From positions 75,851,974 through 75,915,973 of the forward strand of contig CM051025.1 in assembly GCA_027627225.1 (NCBI GenBank): a stretch of 64,000 nt of DNA, written 5' to 3'. Below are positions 26,901 through 41,900 of this stretch, piece after piece. The translations under genes were made by a program, and so were the position numbers. Below the pieces are notes generated by a model. That model saw only the letters and a program-made list of their open reading frames with translations. It had not been told where the DNA came from and did not search any database. Numbering within the stretch: position 1 is the stretch's first letter; each line of letters opens with the position of its first letter. This DNA is from Congeria kusceri. Lineage: Eukaryota > Mollusca > Bivalvia > Myida > Dreissenidae.

Positions 26901-29900
26901 CATGCTCGAGAACTCTGTCATGTAGAGGACGCCTGCAAACTCGTGGGCCTCAGGGAGCTGAGACTTCGGGTGCTGCAATGTCTTCATAAGCAGCGCTACG
27001 TCCCTCGACCCAATGGCTGTGTTGATAGCAGTGACCGCAAGAGTTTCTGTACACATAGGAAAACAAGTGAATATAGCTTGCATCTACCAATTGAGTGTAC
27101 ATGTATTGTTTACTACTTGTTAGAGCCAAACTGATACGGCAGCTATAGAATATTACAGATCTCTTTAATGGAGAAGCAGAGGCAAACAGTTAAGCAATGT
27201 TTACCATTAGCAGCCAACAATTCATCAACTAAATGCCTTATAACTAGTTCACCCCTTGTTTATTTATTTTTTTAACCTTTATAAGGAGATCCATTAACTG
27301 AAGATTAATGGTTTTTTCTCTATCCCATAAAGCATTTAAATGACAAGTTCTCTTTCCCATTAAGCATTTAAATGACATGTTCTCTTCCTCATAAAGCATT
27401 TGAATGACATGTTCTCTTTCCCATAAAGCATTAAAATGACATGTTCTCTTTCCCATAAAGCATTAAAATGACATGTTCTCTTTCCCATAAAGCATTTCAA
27501 TGACATGTTCTCTTTCCCATAAAGCATTTAAATGACACGTTCTCACTCCCATAAAGCATTAAAATGACATGTTCTCTTTCCCATAAAGCATTTGAATGAC
27601 ATGTTCTCTTTCCCATAAAGCATTTGAATGACATGTTCTCTTTCCCATAAAGCATTTAAATGACATGTTCTCTTTCCCATAACGCATCTGAATGACATGT
27701 TCTCTTTCCCATAAAGCATTTAAATGACATGTTCTCTATCCCATAAAGCATTTAAATGACATGTTCTCTATCCCATAAAGCATTTAAATGACAGACTATA
27801 CATTCACATGAACAAGATGTGCTTATGTTTAAATGGACATTCGGAACTACTGGTATTTATTGTATATTGTATTATATTTGAACTAAAGCCTTTGTATCAC
27901 ACTAACTAGAAATCCGTGAGTTGATGTGTCGCCTGACGCCAGATAGCATACGTGAGTCCAAATGAAGAAGCACTTAAGGTTAATGCTCAATTTTTTTTAA
28001 ACAGATTTATTGAAATCTTCGAAAGCACTGCACTCTGGCTGATTGCAAAGAAAAGAAAAAGACTAATTAAAATAAAAAATGCAACACAAAAATAAGTTTG
28101 AAAATGTACAAAGGGCAATAACTCCCAAAGTATGAGGTGCACAGTAACAATTCTTGTGCACTGCACTCCTCGTCAATGAGATCTATCTACCTATGAAGTT
28201 TCAAGTCGATAGCTTTCCTAGTCTTAGAGTAATGCTCCAGACAAAAATTAAGTATGAAAACAAAGGGCAATAACTCCAAAAGTATGTGATTCAGAGTAAC
28301 GGTTCTTGTGCACTGCACTTCTCCTCAATGAAATCTATCTACCTATGAAGTTCAAGTTGATAGCTTTCATAGTCTTAGAGTTATGCACCGGGCAAAAATT
28401 AAGAAAAAAAAAAAAATTTGCAATAATTCCAAAAGTATGAGGTGCAGAGTAATGGTTCTTGTGCACTGCACTTCCCCTCAATGAGATCTATCTACCTATG
28501 AAGTTTCATGTTGATAGCTTTCATAGTCTTAGAGTTATGCTCCGGACAAGGGAAATGGGACGCCGCTGCCGCCGAAGCAGACAAAAGTAACAACTATATG
28601 TTGCCTAGTCAGGCGACACAAAAATGACCCATCATATTTGTCTACTAGTCAAATATTGTCCCTTGACTGCCAAAAGGGCCAATCAGCATATAAACAAGAG
28701 GGCCATAATGGCCCAAAGTGCTCACCTGAGAACTGGTACAGATGAAGACCATACTGTTGTGACAGGTTAGAAAATTAAGGTATCTGAACAATACGCAGAG
28801 GGAGATAGGATCAATTTTGATTTAAAACATCAGTTAGTGCAATGGGCTAACTCAAGTATGAGTTGGGTAGTGGATGTGCGTTTTTGTGCTAATGGTTCTC
28901 AAATAATTTTTCTCGATATTCTTACTCTTTTTCATTAAGTCATTGACAATTCTGGAAAATGCACAAACAGTAGATTTTGATGTCTTTTTCGCAGACAGTT
29001 TTGGAGAACTAGTTGCAATGCGATAATTGCGATGGCTGTCCAACGATGATAAATGATGTAAATGCAGGCTCTGAAGACATCAATGTTGCATGCACAAATA
29101 ACTGAATGCAAGTCTTGCAACGGTTGGAAATCAAATTTTATCAATTTTTGGGGTCTTGCACAAACTGTGTAAGTTTGGTCAAAATTAAATAAAAAATCGC
29201 GTGTTCAAGCCAATCATTGATAACTTGTTGATGTGTTTTTCCAAACACAAGCGATCATGCTTATATTCGACTTCAACTGTAATCTCGTTGTAATAGACAA
29301 ACTGTGCAAGATTGGTGAAGATTGGATGAAAAATGGTGTCTCCATCCTGAATAATGTCCGTTTTTGTATATTTTTTCATAAACAAAGGGCAATAACTCTG
29401 GTGTTTCTGGTCTGATCTTGATTATATTTGACTTCAACTGTAATCTCATAGTAAAAGACAAACATTGCAAGATTGGTGAAGATTGGATGAAAAATGGTGT
29501 CTCCATCCTGAATAATGTCCATTTTGTATATTTTTTAATAAACAAAGGGCAATAACTCTGGTGTTTGAAACACGATCTGGCCCATTTTTAGTGTCTGCTG
29601 AGATCTGATGGTCATACACAAACTATGAAAGTTTGGTTAAGATTGGATGGAAAATAAAGTCTATATGTTGGAAAAGGGCATTTTAAAACTTTTTTTTTGC
29701 ATGAAAAAGGGGCTATAACTTTGGTGTTACTGGTGTGATCTGACCCAATAACAATCCCATCTGAGATTATATGGTCATACACAAACTGTGCAAATTAGGT
29801 CAAGACTGAATAAACTAGACATGTGTCCATAGGACACGGATGCCCCCACATTCCGATGGTTGTCACAAAACTCTGCTGATGTCGGAAAAAATGCACCAAA

Positions 29901-32900
29901 ATACCCAGGTGCACAAGTACACGTGCTGATGTTTATAAAGTTTCATCACTCCAGCAGTTCTACTTTTTGAGTTACACGCGACAAAAATCCCAAAATGTCA
30001 TTTTTTGCTAAAAAAAGGGTAATAACTCCACTGATCGCGGTAAAAAACTGCAACTAAAATACCCAGGTGCACAAGTTCACCTACTGATTAATATGTTTAT
30101 TACGTTGCATCACTCTAGCAATAATATGTTTTGAGTTACACGCGATTCAAGTCCAAAACTGTCATTTTTTGCTAAAAAAAGGCCATAACTCCGCTGATGT
30201 CCGAAAAAAACTGCACCAAAATGCCCAGGTGCACAAGTTCAAATGTTGATTAATATGTATATAAAGTTTCATCACTGTAGCAGTAATACTTTTTGAGTTC
30301 TGTGCGACACAAGTCCAAAAATGTCAGTTTTTGCTAAAAAAGGGTCATAACTCCACTGATGTCTGAAAAAACTGCACCAAAATACCCAGGTGCACAAGTT
30401 CACATGCTGATTAATATGTTAATAAAGTTTCATCACTCTAGCAATAATACTTCTTGAGTTACACGTGACACAAGTCCAAAAATGTCATATTTTGCTAAAA
30501 AAAAGGGCCATAACTCCGCTGATGTGGGAAACAACTGCACCAAAATACCCAGGTGCACAAATATACATGCTGATTAATATGTTTGTAAAGTTTCATCATT
30601 CTAGCAGTAATACTTTGTGAGTTACGCGCAACACAAGTAGAAAATATCTTTTTGCTAAAAAAGAGCCATAACTCCGCTGATGTCGGAAAAAAACTGCACC
30701 AAAATACCCAGGTGCACAAGCCCGGATGCCGATGAATATGCTTATAATGGTTCATCACTCTAGCAGTTATACTTTTTGAGTTATGCGTGACATAAAAATC
30801 TGGCGGATGGAAGGACGGATGGACAAGGGCAAATCTATATGCACCCCCTCCTAAAGTGGGGGCATACAAATCTAGTCTTTATCGCGATAACGGTCAAAAT
30901 TGTTGACGGCACCCTGACGACGGATGCCGCCGGAGAGGTCACTTATACCAATAGCTCACCGAGCACTTCGTGCTCAGGCGAGCTCAAAAAAGGCTGACAG
31001 GCCATTTTGGCTATCAATGGATGAATTTATCAGAAGTCATTTACAAGTGTTAAACCGAAACTAAGAAAGTTGCCCATACTCTGGTACTCTGCATCTGCCT
31101 CCAGGTTGGCTGTGTTAACAGCCTGCTGTATGTCCTCCTTGTCCAGTGGTAGGTCCTCCCCGCTGTTGTTCTAAAATATGTTACACAAGGTGTGCAATCA
31201 AAATGACAAACACACACACATGACACATTATGACCAACTGCTGGTTACTCACACACACAGGGGTGGATGAATCTCATATTGCCTTACCTGTCCAGTTCTG
31301 AAAATGCTATTTGCTGCTTGTCCATAAAGCAATTATACAGTAAATTCTTTCAATTTTCAATTGTCCGTTCATGCTCTGGGACAACCCCGGCAACACAGAC
31401 GATTGATTTCACCACCCCAGCACACACAGTTTTTTTATAAATATTTTATTCAAACTGGGGAAAGAACCAAACAGCTAGATTATGTTTTGTATACATCTAC
31501 TGAACTACAGTAAACTCTACTTGTAATGATATTGAGCGGGCCATAGAATTTATATCGCTATATCCGAATATCGTTACATCAGCAGTGCTCCAGCCAGGAT
31601 TTCAAAAGGGCAGGGTGCTAAATCCTGAAAAGGGCACTTTTGCACACGTTCTTATTTTTGCAAGGGGATATACCAATATATATGCTTTAAAAAATGCACA
31701 AACATTGGTTATATGTATTTCTATTTTTCTCATACTTTATATTTATTCTGAACAATTAAACTAAATAAAGTAATTGCACTATTAAATTATTATATAACTT
31801 AAAATTCCATTCTCTATATAAAGCATAATTTTAGCATAATACCCGTAAATGGTTTAAAAGAATAGTCATTATTCTTCTAATATAATATACCATCATATTT
31901 TCAAGCAATATTATTGTAAGTTTTTGTATAAGAAACTTCAAATGTATTTATTAAAAAAAAAATAACTGTAATTATAACCCCCAAATATTATCAATAGCAT
32001 TTAAATTCAACAATTTTAACATTAGCTAGTATAAATATAATCAAATGCATTGGGTTGTATTTGCTATGTACAAACATATGTCCAAAATAAAACGTTCGAA
32101 AACATGTACATTTCATAAAATAATCAAAATGTTTTATAAGTTGGTATTTTAAAATAAAACTTAAATTGTGACAGGAAACTTATTAAATACTTTAAAACAA
32201 AATGGAAAACGTTCATTTTATTACAAAATACAGAGTTTGACTATTCATATTGGTAATCGAACCGTCAAAGATACTTCAATAGTTGTATACAGTTGTGGAA
32301 GAGGTAACTACAATAAATCAAATGAATTAACAATTTATCAAATAACGAGACACTTTTTAATTCTGTATTAGAATTTTGATACGTATTCCAACGCTAATTT
32401 ACCAAAATTTTTTCACAGATTAATTGATTTTAAAACGCTTTAGTCAAAACCCGAACAAACTCGCGCTTACTACAGTTATCTAAAAAAGCATACATGAACC
32501 AGGGATCATCCTAGCCCAAAATTTTAGGGAGAAGTGACTTCTCCTTTTGCCGAATTCAGGAAGAAGTTTATCGATAACTGACACTGGCACGTAAAGCAGC
32601 TATTTAGCCAATCAATCAATTGAATTATGTATAATTAATTAATTACAAAGACTACAACCTGTAATAATGAAAGATAAACACAAAATAGCTTAATAAGTTT
32701 TATTGGTATTAGAAGCAGTATTTTCAAAAAACAAGCACACATGTTTATGTTTATGACAATTGATACTTACACTTCATAAGGCAGTCACTGGTTTCCTTTA
32801 AAATAATGATTGATATCAAGAGTATATTTTACAATGTAAATTATTAACGCCCTTGATATTTCTCCTAATAACGCTACATGTTATACATTGCTCAGGTATA

Positions 32901-35900
32901 CAAGTACCGGTATTGTACACCACTTGGTTGTCACCAAGCTGCACGTGGAAATCGTGCAACATAATTTTCCCGCCGTTAGTCGGCGTCTGAACAAAGAAAC
33001 CACAGGAGAATGAAATAACGTTGTAATGGTGTCGTGTGTTGTTCAATGCTTTTGTTTGGATGACGTCATTTACTACAAAATGGGAATTATCTGTTACTTT
33101 TCACACGCGGTGTTTGTTACGATTGTGTTAATTGCGGAAATGGAAAATAAGTGATCAGTGTATCTTTTTGTTTTAATTTTAAAATTAATTGTCAGTTCTA
33201 AGGTCAAACATCGCAATTATGCGAAAAGCAAATATTCATAGCCTGAATATAAGTTCTTTTACAGTACGTAAAACGGTAATAATAACTCTGAACGACTGTA
33301 AATTCTAGTGTAAACCGGTTGATCATATCGCCCAGTGTGCACTCGCTTTCTTGGTTCCCGACAGCCTTTGCTAATAACAGATTTACTCTGAAAGTAAGTA
33401 AGCGAAGTCGGGAACCGCAATTGGAATAACCTTAGCCGATGGATTAACACAATGCCAGGTCAGTGATGTGTAACAAACTTTCCCACGCTGTCAACAGATC
33501 GATTATGGATAATTGTAGCATCGTTATCTCCACAATCAGATAAACCATGGCAGTAGTGGGCATAAGATTACAGGAATAAGCAGTAGTATTGACAATTTTC
33601 GGCGATTTTGATTTCGCTTTGATCAGATCACAGAGCGAAGTCAGACACCATAAGGCGACAATTTCGCCCATGTCGCCCTCTAGGATGATCCTTGATGAAC
33701 ATTGACATAACGGCACATTGTCCGTTTTTAACATGATCTTGTTACAGGACACAGTTGTAGTAAATGTTATAAATGTACAAAAGCGTTTACCAGCAGTTTT
33801 CCACGAGTATTTCATGACGTCACTAGCGTTAAGAAATAGTTCGCACGTTTTTCCAACAAAACACAAATTGTACACAGAGATGTGTAATTGTTATTAATAT
33901 ACATGTAACTAGGCACCAAAACATTTTTTATGAAATTATTTTAATTTGATGTTCCGCTTTGATAATCAACGTGAGAACCCAAATTTCATAACGGCTCTTT
34001 AAATATATCAAATTAACAAATTCTTTTATTTCCATTAAAAATCCAATTTAATTGCATTCTTTACACAACTGTTAAAACATTCATTGTTACAATTCACACT
34101 TTGGCATTTACTCCCGGACCCGTTCTGAGTACTTCCAAAAAACATTTCACGTGATTTTAATTACTAGTAAGCTGCACACGACTTTGTTTGAGTATCAAAG
34201 GGCAAATCATGCCTTTGATTTAAAGCAGACATCCGTTCGACGAGTTACTGATCAAAAATGTAAAATGTGCGTTCATTAAACATTCACATGTTTAAGTATC
34301 TGTGTGTTAAAATGGGAAAGTACAGAATTATGATGCAATTTGTTGTGTTTCATATTAATATGCTTGTGGTTTTCTATTTACGGTTAATTTAGATCGGATT
34401 AAAATATATTATAATGCGTTAAGTGTTTAACTTATTTTTATTAACGTACGGGCGATATGTGGGTTTGATGTGCTTAATTTGTAAGCACGTCTCGACTGCT
34501 CAGGATCAATTTTAGTAATATGTTCTCATTACACGAACATGTGTGTACCGTGTTTCTGACATGCAAATCCATGATAAAAACGTGTTTTGCTAGAATTTCA
34601 CGCCAAATTCTACAAGGTCAAGGACACTTCAACGAAAACTTGCGTGCATTCTCCAGATGCAGAAACTGCATATACATGACTAATTTTGTGTACGGATACG
34701 TCCAGTGACGATATGGTAAATCAATTATAGCCATTTTAATTGACAGCGTCCGAGCATCAGGATCAGATTGGCAAAATTAGCAAGCGCTTATGGTTTACTT
34801 AATCAAAGGCTAGATAAATGACGTAATATACATGTATGCACTGCTTTTGTCGGTCGGTATTTACTCGTGAGATTACCTGGACGCAGCGTGCATTCGCTTT
34901 GGTTCATTACGCAGTACATGTGTCTAGACATGGCGGCTCAATACACTAGTATATGCGGCAAATGCCGAGATCAAAGAGGGCAGGGCTGGGTCGAGGGTGG
35001 CAGGGCGGGGGGCAAAGAGGAACAGGCGGTGCGCCCTGCTATTTAGGCCTAGCTGGAGCACTGATCTGTAAATAGGCAACCAAGAGCATGGACGTACAAG
35101 TATATAACAGAGAAGCAACACTGATCATTTTAACATACACACATTAAGTTTAAAACTATCTAAAAACATCAAGAAATGCAATCAGTTTATATCAATTTAA
35201 TATATAAATATTCCAGATAGAAATCACTACGATTCCTTTTTTCACGGCATGTGTACACATAAATAACGTTTTTATAATTATGATGATTGCGCATGAGGTC
35301 ATTAAATACTGCCAGAAACAACCAATGGTCATTGCACAGATATCAAACTCTAATAGGATCAATCACTCCCCTCCCAGCCAATTTTAATTGATTACCACAA
35401 CACTGATTATTCAATCAGGCTGACCGTACCTGATTACTCCACCCGATTACCCAGAGCATTCCTTTTCACACCTGATACAGACACCAAGTATCGCAATAAA
35501 AGGGGAATATTTGCGACTGCGCCGTGAAAACAGCATCCCTATATCCGAAACTTCGTTACATGCCACCTTGCTACAACCGGTTATATCAATTGAAATATAT
35601 AGGGATCCGGCCCGGACCTTGAACTCGGTATCATTATATGCGTTATATCGCTATAAGCGATATGGTTACAAGTGCAGATTACTGTATTAAGTTGTTAAAG
35701 ACTTTTCATTGCGTGTTTGTTGTCCTATTCATTTCAGGGTGGGTGGAGTGTGTTGGATTTGGTGTACAGCATTCACATTAAATACATGAAATATTGCAGA
35801 TAGTGACAGCTCAATTTCATCATCTCAGTTGATAAATATCCATGCATATTTTTGGACACAGAAAACGTGTCACAAAATGCTGTACTGGCAATATTTAAAA

Positions 35901-38900
35901 GTTATACAGAAAGATGTTTCAGCTCTGCACTGTTTTGGTCTATCCCACATAAATATCAATATTTGAAGAAATTAAGGTTAAAGTGCCATTTTAAGATTGG
36001 TTTAAAATATAGGTCATAGCGGTGGAATGGATATGGTGTCCGCCTTGCGAACCCTGCTTGGTTAGCGTTAAAATGATCTTTCTCAAAAGACACATAGCAC
36101 TGGTTCTACCCAGGTGACATATTCGAGATCGTCTTAATAAGCCTCAGACTTTTGACACTATCAAGCTTACATAAATGAGGCGCATCGTTGGAAAACCGGA
36201 CTTCATGCAATTGCATCGTGTCGTACCGGATTAGCCTGTGCAGTCCGCACAGGCTAATCCAGGACGGCACTTTCCACTTTTATGGTATTTTCAGTTTCAA
36301 GGAAGTCTCTTCTAAACATAAATCCACTGTAGGCTGAAAGTGCCGTACTGGATTAGCCTGTGCAGACTGCACAGGCTGATCCAGGACGACACTTTACGCA
36401 CATGCAGTAAGTCCGGTTTTCCCACGACGCGCCTCAAATAGATTTAAACTAAAAATTAGTTTTTGGGTGTCAATACAACAAACACATCTTAATTATGATC
36501 ACCAACCTTTTTCACCTGTCTGGCAGCCTGTAGCTGTATGACATACTGGTCTATGTTCTCATCCTTCACGTTACGGATGCCAAGGGCGGGATTCTTCAGC
36601 ATGGCCAGCACAGTGGCCGGGTCCTCCTTGCGCAGTGCCGTGTTCAACTCACTCAACGCATGGGTGGCTGGAAAGATGAGCAAGTCAGTAAAGAAACAGG
36701 TATTAAACATTAATTATACTTTTTCTAAACTCCATACCACCACAGCATAATTAAACAAATTATTGTCAACTATATTAATGTATTCATTATCAAATTATTT
36801 AACTGATCATTACAACATTTATTCATTATCATATTTATACTTTCTACATAACATGACATCATATTTAAATGACTGGTATGTTTTAATGCAGCATTTTTAC
36901 TCATGACTTCGGGAATGTTACCAGTACCGGTCAAATTGGGAAAATTAGCATCGTTTTCAACCAAATTGTGAATTTAATCACTTTCAGCAAAAACCGCCAA
37001 AAAGAATGTGAAAACAATAAGCTACAATAAATAAACTCTAAAGCAACTTTTTAAATGATTCTTTCACTTGTACTTGTGTTTCCAGGAGGTAAAATAAAAG
37101 TTAAATATAGATTTATACATGTAGTTAATCTTTTTGGGAGTGTTTTGGATTATTTTCCCAGATATTTGAGATTTGTTTAATAACTTCAAATTGGAAAAAT
37201 GTGTAGGTAAATAGGATTGGGAAGGTCCCTTTTTAGGGTACCAAGTTTATATAGAGGGATGATGCTGTAATGTACTAAAACAGGTCATGAACAACATAAA
37301 GCAATCAACATGTATTCAACATCAATAATTAATCCCCCATATTTAATTTAAACTTAAAGATATAGTTCACTGTACAATCCCCAATGGACCCAGACTCACT
37401 GTTGACTAGATTAAGGTTTCCCTGGAGTTCTGCCTGTGTCAACATCTCGTCATAGACGTCAAACTCTTTTCCCGTCTCCTCCTGTGACACTCGCTGACAA
37501 TATACACAAAGATATAATATGCAACAACACGATGAGAGATTGCAAATAAATGTTATGTCTTGGTATTTAAAATAAGCTTCTGGAATATCATGATATAACT
37601 GATCCGATGGGACATAACACCACACTTGAAACGTGAAGACATGGATGAATCTTTCAGAGTGGTTTACAGTAAAGATCCTGATCAGAAAGAACAGTTATAA
37701 CTAAACCATGACAACATTTGCTTTATGGCAGGTTATGTGTTAACATGCAGGGCTCGACATTAAAGGTAGTTCGACTGTCTGGGACAACGAAATTGTTTGT
37801 CTGGACAAGTTAAAGAAGAATCTGCTAGTCCTACGGGACAAGTGTTCTTTATCTTTAATTACGTAGTAACAAAATTGGTAAAACAATCCAGTAGTTTCGT
37901 TGAATTGCCTTCGAAAATTTATTGTTTACATTCTAACGATAAAGCGCGAGGTATTCCGATACTTACATGTAATACTACACCGTACTGTTGACAAGGGAAA
38001 TACATCTTACATTTTTTAATTTGCCGCACTGACACGGTTACTCCCCTTATGTATTATTTTACGTCGTCATTCTCACTTACGGTTTATTTAGGTTAGTAAC
38101 ACATTCAAGTACAATGTCGTCGGCTTAAAATGTCAGGTTTATTTTCAGATGGTTTTTACTCATCAAACTCAGCAGAAACGTCCGAAAAATCCTCTTAAGG
38201 TCGAAAAGAAACAAAATGTAATTATGAAAAAAAGAGAAAACGCGAGTTTGTGCCTAAGTGGCTGGAAGAATTTGAATGGCTTAGATATGATGAAATGATA
38301 TGAGATACAGTCGCACATGACACCCCTTTTAGTCAGTTTTTGTGTCTATACATGTTTGTTTAATAAATATCTTTTTAAACACTTAATTGTTGTTGTTAAA
38401 TATTGTATAATTACATTTGAAGATGAACTTTTTGGTCAGGACAAGTGAAATTTTTACCTTGACCAGTGTCCGACCAGACTAGTGGTTTCAAAAGTTAACG
38501 TCGAGCCCTAACATGTCGTGTTTATATGTTGAAGTACTTAGTACTCAAAAGAAAAACAATCTTAATGTATTACAATGCCATTAAATGTAACCCATTCAGT
38601 TTAAATATATTCTGCATGTTTATAGATCTGTTATGCTTGTAAGTACTTTTTCCTGCCATTTGCAACTGAACTTAAGAAAAAGAACTTCACATATCACTTA
38701 AGTCAATATCATCGCAACAGGAAACAGATATTCATGCTAACAGCCAAGAAAACAACAATGGACCACATTTATACATACCTTATTCTTGGCATTTTCCATT
38801 TTGGTCTGTTTCGCTTCATAGAGGCTTTTGCTGTAGTTATCCCCAAGATGCTTATTGATGCCGACCATGTTAGCGGCTGGGTTCCCGAGGGCGGCCATGA

Positions 38901-41900
38901 TGTCTGCTGGCACTTGCATCTCAATGGCCTCGTTGATGGCGATGATGGCGGCGTGCAGTGCAGCGTCGTCCTGGCTCAACTCGTTGGCAAGGATACCGCC
39001 TATCTTGCTGAACATGGGCATCTGGATGCCGTACTTGTCCAACTCCTGTCGCATGGCACTGATCTCCTCCTCTGCAAGTCAAGAATTGAAACATAAATAG
39101 GGAGAGTTCTAGGATAAGAAAAGTACAGGGTGTTGCTCAAAAGCAGCAGGGTGGCAAGCCAGGCCAGTTCTTTGATATTCTCCAATACATTAGTAAATCC
39201 AACATTTGTATCAGTTTAATGCTACAAATAAATGGGAGTTTTTTAAACATAGTATATTAATTTGCCATTGACTATTTACAAACACATACTGAATTTCAAC
39301 ATTTCTGTCTTGACCAGCCCTGAGGGGCAGCAGGGGGGGAACCAACAAGGAGCAGGGGGCAGCACCCTGCTATTTCACTCTGGACCTTTCCTTAATTAAT
39401 TTCTGGATTTCTTGTGTAGGCTGGATACCATGAAAGCTATTCAGTTTAATGAATGTAAATGTTTAATAAAATGTATAAAGAGTTGGATTTAAAGTAAGCT
39501 GAACATTCTTTACTTTTTTCAGTTTATGCCCCTTATGATAACTTGTTGAAATACAGAACAAAACCAATGCTTCTAATTTATTTTGTGCTGTTTGAGTTAC
39601 ATGCTTGTGATTTGTGTCAATGTCCCCCAAAGTATGAAAGCTTTTTTGTGGCGATGTTGCTGTCATTGTTTTTGTTTTTTTCACAAGAAAGCTTGTACAC
39701 ATAATAATGTATGCATATATGTTGAAGATTATTTCCGTTTTTAATACCTCTGGCCATGATGATCATTTATCAGAAACTAGAGCAATGTCGGGTAATATCG
39801 ACTACATTAAGACGTGAAATCGAGTTCGTCTTTCATTGTCAGTATTACCTGCTATGAAAATAAATAACGTAGTGTGCAGCCGTTTTGACTTGACAATTTT
39901 ACTAACGAATGGGAAAATCGTTGTCCACCATGTCATTTTATTTGACTGATTATCTGTTCCCAGTCAGGCGGGTAATATCGACACATTTCGGGTAATATCG
40001 ACACCTTACATGATTCCAAGTATACAAGCACATTTACACCATACTGTGCGTTTTTTGTCGCTTAGCTTTTATTTAGAGTTTTATTTAATGTATGTTTATA
40101 TTCGACTGACCTCTAAAATAATGTGTACATATGTCTGTACCGCAGATTAATCGTCTATGCACAGTTCCCGTTCCATTTTTAAAAGGACTCATGCATTTTG
40201 ATGAAGACTAAGAAAGCAACATGTTTTAATGACCTAGATACCTTGACCGAGCCATCAAATCATGTAGTTATAACACCTAACAGTTTTCACAGCAAAATGC
40301 AAACCAGCGCCCAAATTTAAACTTGTTTGATAATATCTAGGTAGCTTGTTTTTGGACGTGAACTCTACTAAAACTCTACTACATTTGAGTGTCATATTCT
40401 ATGAAGCAATCATTACCGTTCGTGTATGCATGCGTTTCTAAAACAAATCTTTTATACTCGGCAATAAACGTAATATTTCACAAATGTTTTCTGCACCAAT
40501 GTGTCAATAAAATATATTTCACTACAGCCAGCCAGTCATCCAATGAAAACACTTGAAATCACCAATATGCAATTGAACGTCGATAGATATTAATCACGCT
40601 GTCAATTAATTTGCAACACATGGATATGAGCTGGTTATGCGCTTGTTAGTAGCGCGATTTTAGCACCGCTTCCTAAATGAACATCTACAGATTTGATAGT
40701 GCAATATATGTATGTAGATAAACACGAGACACCACATGACCCATTAGCTGGTGACGATGCATAATGTTGTCGGGTAATATCGACACCCCATAAAGGATTG
40801 GTTCAAAATGTCTGAACTCATTTAAAAAGAGTTTATTGAGAAAAAGCAACAAATTCCACCTGAGATTGTCACTAAAAGACCGCAAGTAATGTGAATTCCC
40901 TATGCGCCGTTAATCTTTCCGAAATAACCCTAGTTGTATAATCCTATAACGCGCTAAATATTCGTGAACAATATAATATTCAAAAACATGATGACGTATG
41001 TATGTGTAAACAGCAAGCCGTTATATCGACCAAACTAACTTTGTGACATCATAGGAATGTATACGTCACATTTTATGATGAAATCAATCAGTTAAAGAAT
41101 GAAATTAGAATATAATGAGACCTTTAGTGAAACGGGTGTCGATATTAGACGACTGTCGAAATTACGCGACATTACTCGAGTCTTAAATATGGACAAATTA
41201 ACTAGCTCCATCAAGTGGGGTCTGTTCTTTATCAAAGTACTATTTTATCAACAAAAGTAGTCATAATATAAGTCCACAATACTTTTTCCTTCAGCTCTTA
41301 CCCTTCTCGAAAAAGTGTATTTAATACATTTAATGCGCATTCAGGTTTTCTTTATGGCCAATTTGGGGCCGAAATTCAGCCCCATTCCCCTCCTTAAAAG
41401 GTATATATTTTTTCCCCTATATTAACTTAAAATTCCCCTCAGAATTTAAGCTTTATTTTGAAAAAAAAAAAGACCAAAATCGGACAAAAACTGACTAAGA
41501 TAGAAGAATTTTCGTAAAATATCCCAGCAATTTTTCATCAAACCAAGTTAAAGCATTTTATCTAAGTTATTATTTGTAGCGAAACAATTGATTTATTAAC
41601 GCTTTATAACAAAGTATAATATAAAAAAAATATAAATTTACTAATAATGCTTTTCTAACAAAAATCCCCTTTTGCCATAAAAATCCTAATCTGAAGGGCC
41701 CTGCCACCTTTCCCCCAAAGGTGAAAAAAAAAACTGGTATTAAACGCTGAGGTATCGGTACCATATTTTTCTGTGTTACATGCGCATTAAATCACTTTTA
41801 GTAAACTAAGTGTATTTTTTCTGTACCGTTTCTGCATTTTTTACAAAATAGTGTATTGATGCACCTAAAATACACTTTAAATGCACTTACGTGTATTTTT

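Larger units (their letters stand above)
31508..35684. mobile_element. TA-flanked inverted-repeat element split by another transposon
   Basis: The ends are CAGTAAACTCTACTTGTAAT and, inverted, CAGTAATCTGCACTTGTAAC, flanked by TA (31506-31507, 35685-35686). Near both ends are 'atatcgctata' motifs. Most of the interior is a second element (31583-35063). Without it this would be a MITE of about 700 bp, probably pogo/mariner type. Confidence 0.65.

Noticed and set aside
27324..27792. CRISPR-like array
   Set aside because: The units are head-to-tail with no unique spacers, in an animal intron. It is a minisatellite.
30495..30869. 124-codon minus-strand open frame
   Set aside because: It lies wholly within the monomers of pearl-like family D and repeats with them.
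33444..33875. 143-codon minus-strand open frame
   Set aside because: It overlaps the end of one transposon and its flank, resembles no family and has no splice or start context.
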